A stretch of 64,000 nucleotides of DNA from Paeniroseomonas aquatica (GTDB taxonomy: Bacteria > Pseudomonadota > Alphaproteobacteria > Acetobacterales > Acetobacteraceae). The position numbers were made by a program, and so were the translations under genes. Shown in pieces: positions 63,372 to 64,000 of this stretch. The stretch is from positions 1-64,000 of the forward strand of contig NZ_JAUFPN010000150.1 in NCBI RefSeq assembly GCF_030409335.1, written 5' to 3'. The notes under the pieces are model-generated. The model saw only the letters and a list, made by a program, of their open reading frames with translations, was not told the DNA's origin and did not search any database. Position 1 is the first letter of the stretch. Each line of letters starts with the position of its first letter.

Positions 63372-63673
63372 CCCCGCCGGGCGGAAGATGCGGATTTTCA
63401 TTGACCGCGAAGCAATAGACCGTCATGTGGCAAGTTGACGGCTGGCGGTCCGATCCCTAGGGTTGCACCGCCTCTCTCGGGGTGGCCAGCGCCTCACGCT
63501 AGGCTGCCTCCCTCCCTTATCCTTCCTGGGACATCGCCGGCCACTGGCCCCGGCCCGTTTGCGGGTCGTGTTCGTGGCGCAGGCGGAAGGGCCGGTTGAA
63601 AGGCGCAGCCTGCTGCGCAAACCCGGCCTCCATTGGGACCGTCCTGTCCCCTCGCATCCGGACGCACCGCGCC
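63372..63673 (+). promoter_or_regulatory. rho leader region
   Basis: This gene-free stretch of 302 bases holds a promoter candidate (listed separately) and a pyrimidine-rich, C-rich tract at about 63503-63530 (CTGCCTCCCTCCCTTATCC) that resembles a Rho utilisation site. A 6-bp hairpin GCGCAG-CCTG-CTGCGC lies at 63603-63618, before the start codon. Rho is self-regulated by leader termination in other bacteria. Confidence 0.55.
63435..63463 (+). promoter_or_regulatory. Candidate sigma-70-like promoter for rho
   Basis: TTGACG at 63435-63440 and TAGGGT at 63458-63463 are spaced by 17 bases. The -35 is near-consensus and the -10 weak. It would give a leader of about 200 bases before rho. Confidence 0.45.
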
Positions 63674-64000
63674 ATGCATCTATCCGAATTGAAGGCCAAG
63701 AGCCCCGCCGACCTCCTCTCCTTCGCCGAGGAGTTGCAGATCGAGAACGCATCCAGCCTGCGCAAGCAGGACATGATGTTCGCGATCCTCAAGCAGCTGG
63801 CGGAAAACGACCAGGCGATCTTCGGCGAAGGCACGCTCGAGATCCTGCCGGACGGCTTCGGCTTCCTGCGCAGCCCGCAGGCCAACTTCCTGCCCGGGCC
63901 GGACGACATCTACATCAGCCCCGCCCAGGTGCGGCGCTTCGGCCTCCGCACCGGCGACACGGTCGAGGGCCAGATCCGCGCCCCGAAGGATGGCGAGCGC
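63674..64000 (+). CDS. rho: Transcription termination factor Rho (partial, 5' end)
   Basis: The first 109 residues are seen: an N-terminal helical domain ([20 protein letters not shown]) and the start of the cold-shock-type RNA-binding domain ([31 protein letters not shown]). The gene runs off the right edge. Rho ends transcription at C-rich sites. It follows hemJ with a long leader. Confidence 0.95.
   Translation, partial: MHLSELKAKSPADLLSFAEELQIENASSLRKQDMMFAILKQLAENDQAIFGEGTLEILPDGFGFLRSPQANFLPGPDDIYISPAQVRRFGLRTGDTVEGQIRAPKDGER

Overview
The window is very GC-rich DNA that reads as one stretch of chromosome from an alphaproteobacterium, most likely Acetobacteraceae (Roseomonas-like). This rests on GC-rich codon use, a hemE-hemH-hemJ-rho block next to maf and a PPDK/PEP-synthetase regulatory protein, abundant TctC-type periplasmic binding proteins, and an intracellular PHB depolymerase. 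I see no insertion sequences, prophage or CRISPR array. There is one tRNA gene (Ala, GGC anticodon). The species call is inference.

Layout. (1) 1-13.2 kb: a truncated membrane histidine kinase diverges from a compact nine-gene chemosensory operon: sensor-less MCP with two signalling tips, triple-domain CheW, CheB, CheR, CheA, STAS-like protein, CheY-like receiver, CheC, and a LOV/PAS hybrid histidine kinase. Most junctions overlap. (2) 13.2-22.8 kb: DUF6295, dienelactone hydrolase, amidase, GST, PHB depolymerase, YetF-like protein, NCS2 purine permease, NodB-like deacetylase, an orphan TctC and two hypothetical proteins. (3) 22.8-26.6 kb: tRNA-Ala with a strong terminator, a CoA-transferase pair (ScoAB), and an HxlR regulator/MATE exporter pair behind two palindromic operators. 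(4) 26.6-35.3 kb: mostly minus-strand metabolic genes (TctC, epimerase, YdjM-like, O-methyltransferase, HD protein, MBL hydrolase, racemase), a 3-hydroxyacyl-CoA dehydrogenase and an M20 peptidase, with a perfect bidirectional terminator between the last two. (5) 35.3-52.8 kb: catabolic operons: glpK-atuA-atuA-like-GH1; two SMP-30 lactonases around a CBS protein; AidB-type dehydrogenase-hydratase-TetR; Gfo/Idh-DUF993-isomerase; an SCP2/alpha-beta hydrolase fusion; an orphan sugar-binding protein with a phytanoyl-CoA dioxygenase. (6) 52.8-59.1 kb: iron-permease-like protein, LutBC, Smr, HTH, GH8, Maf, PPDK-regulatory protein. (7) 59.1-64 kb: intergenic region, then hemE, hemH, HAD, MORN-like, hemJ and the start of rho.

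Two parts stand out. The 59.1-59.4 kb intergenic region sits between the RP001/PDRP gene and hemE, where oriC lies in Caulobacter and Rickettsia. It carries eight GANTC (CcrM) sites in 115 bp followed by a cluster of DnaA-box-like 9-mers, so it is a strong candidate for the chromosomal replication origin. Genes on both sides point away from it. The chemosensory operon at 1.7-13.2 kb is the best candidate for an under-described signalling system: a soluble, sensor-less double-tip receptor whose operon ends in a LOV-domain kinase that keeps the photoactive cysteine but has lost two flavin-contacting polar residues.

Limits: all functions come from reading motifs. No database search, structure prediction or skew calculation was done.
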